Shown here: piece by piece, positions 35,245 through 35,805 of the stretch | How the letters are laid out: each line of letters starts with the position of its first letter | Numbering within the stretch: position 1 is the first letter of the stretch | NCBI GenBank assembly: GCA_003142815.1 | Contig: PLNP01000047.1 | Span: 54,017 to 89,821, forward strand | DNA: 35,805 nucleotides | Source: Rhodanobacteraceae bacterium | GTDB lineage: Bacteria; Pseudomonadota; Gammaproteobacteria; Xanthomonadales; Rhodanobacteraceae | Direction: 5' to 3' | Notes under the pieces: model-generated | What the model saw: only the letters and a program-made list of their open reading frames with translations | Databases searched by the model: none | What the model was told of the DNA's origin: nothing | Position numbers and translations under genes: made by a program

Positions 35245-35805
35245 GCTCACTGCCGCACAGGCAGCTCAGAAAAGTTTGAGCGGCTTCGCCAGTCGGTCGC
35301 GCTCGCTCACTGCCGCACAGGCAGCTCAGAAACAGTGACGGAAGAGGATGAGGCTTATCGCCGGGCTCACTGCCGCACAGGCAGCTCAGAAAACGCGTGG
35401 TCATCCTCGCCTTTCCTTTCCTTTGCTCACTGCCGCACAGGCAGCTCAGAAAAAGTGTCATCCATGCCACGCGCACGAGCACGAGCTCACTGCCGCACAG
35501 GCAGCTCAGAAATTGGCGCGTCCGTACAGCTGGCCGGGTTTGAACGCTCACTGCCGCACAGGCAGCTCAGAAAGGTGTGCCGGGGGATGCGCAGCTCGCG
35601 ATGATGCTCACTGCCGCACAGGCAGCTCAGAAATGCACGAAGTCGGCGCTGTTGCCGAGGCGCTTGCTCACTGCCGCACAGGCAGCTCAGAAATGACCGG
35701 TACCGGCTACCGCGAGACGCTGAACGCTCACTGCCGCACAGGCAGCTCAGAAAGAAGTTTCCGCGCGGGGAGTTGCTGTGTGAAAGCTCACTGCCGCACA
35801 GGCAG
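35245..35805 (+). CRISPR. Type I-F CRISPR array (10 repeats, 9 spacers, continues past the window)
   Basis: Ten 28-nt repeats start at 35245, 35305, 35365, 35425, 35485, 35546, 35606, 35666, 35726 and 35786; the last is cut after 20 nt by the window edge. All are identical where visible. Each holds the hairpin CTGCC-GCACA-GGCAG followed by the handle CTCAGAAA. Spacers are 32 nt except the fifth (35513-35545), which is 33. G20 and A19, read by Cas6f, are kept. The P. aeruginosa handle is CTAAGAAA, so one base differs. No decayed terminal repeat is seen because the far end is outside the window. Confidence 0.98.

Noticed and set aside
35156-35551. A minus-strand ORF with repeated FLSCLCGSE
   Set aside because: It is the translation of the CRISPR repeats in reverse, periodic with the 60-bp repeat-spacer unit, so it is an artefact of the array.

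Overview
The window is about 36 kb of GC-rich chromosome from a gammaproteobacterium. The gene order miaA-hfq-hflX-hflK-hflC-yjeT-purA-rnr-rlmB and the cluster maf-rng-yhdP-tldD are both enterobacterial-type synteny blocks. The high GC, the repeat families and the tdh-tilS-xseB-ispA arrangement suggest a Xanthomonadales (Lysobacterales, perhaps Rhodanobacteraceae-like) species. That placement is an inference from gene order and composition, not from a phylogenetic marker.

Layout. 1-1037 (+): end of pstB and all of phoU, the tail of a phosphate-uptake operon. 1161-11665 (mostly -): RNA-metabolism and membrane-quality-control genes (rlmB, rnr, a VOC-family gene, purA, yjeT, hflC, hflK, hflX, hfq, miaA), with a + strand tRNA-Leu(CAG) that has its own consensus promoter and terminator. 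11747-12280 (-): a single-domain response regulator. 12529-16119 (+): tdh, tilS, xseB and ispA. 16145-20209: a DUF4870 membrane protein, pmbA, yjgA/darP and tldD. 20344-26481 (-): yhdP, rng and maf. Four intergenic inverted-repeat elements plus one direct-inverted CT-rich element lie between these genes. One family is present as two inverted ~100-bp copies, each exactly between a convergent gene pair.

From 26841 to the right edge there is a complete type I-F CRISPR-Cas locus on the + strand: cas1, cas2-3 fusion, csy1 (cas8f), csy2 (cas5f), csy3 (cas7f), cas6f (csy4), a 130-bp leader with one perfect and one near-perfect IHF-type site, and an array of ten identical repeats (the last cut by the window edge). 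Cas1 and Cas2-3 acquire spacers, Cas6f cuts the array transcript, Csy1-3 and Cas6f form the crRNA-guided surveillance complex, and the Cas3 part degrades the target. The locus is visibly lower in GC than the housekeeping genes.

The subtype is known. The points that look unusual are a 43-codon ORF with a good ribosome binding site fitted exactly between cas2-3 and csy1 (ATGA overlap), a Csy1 whose PAM-reading motif departs from the Pseudomonas model inside a gene of two compositions, and an imperfect palindrome at the presumed cas promoter. Elsewhere, hflX appears to start at CTG and rnr at TTG.
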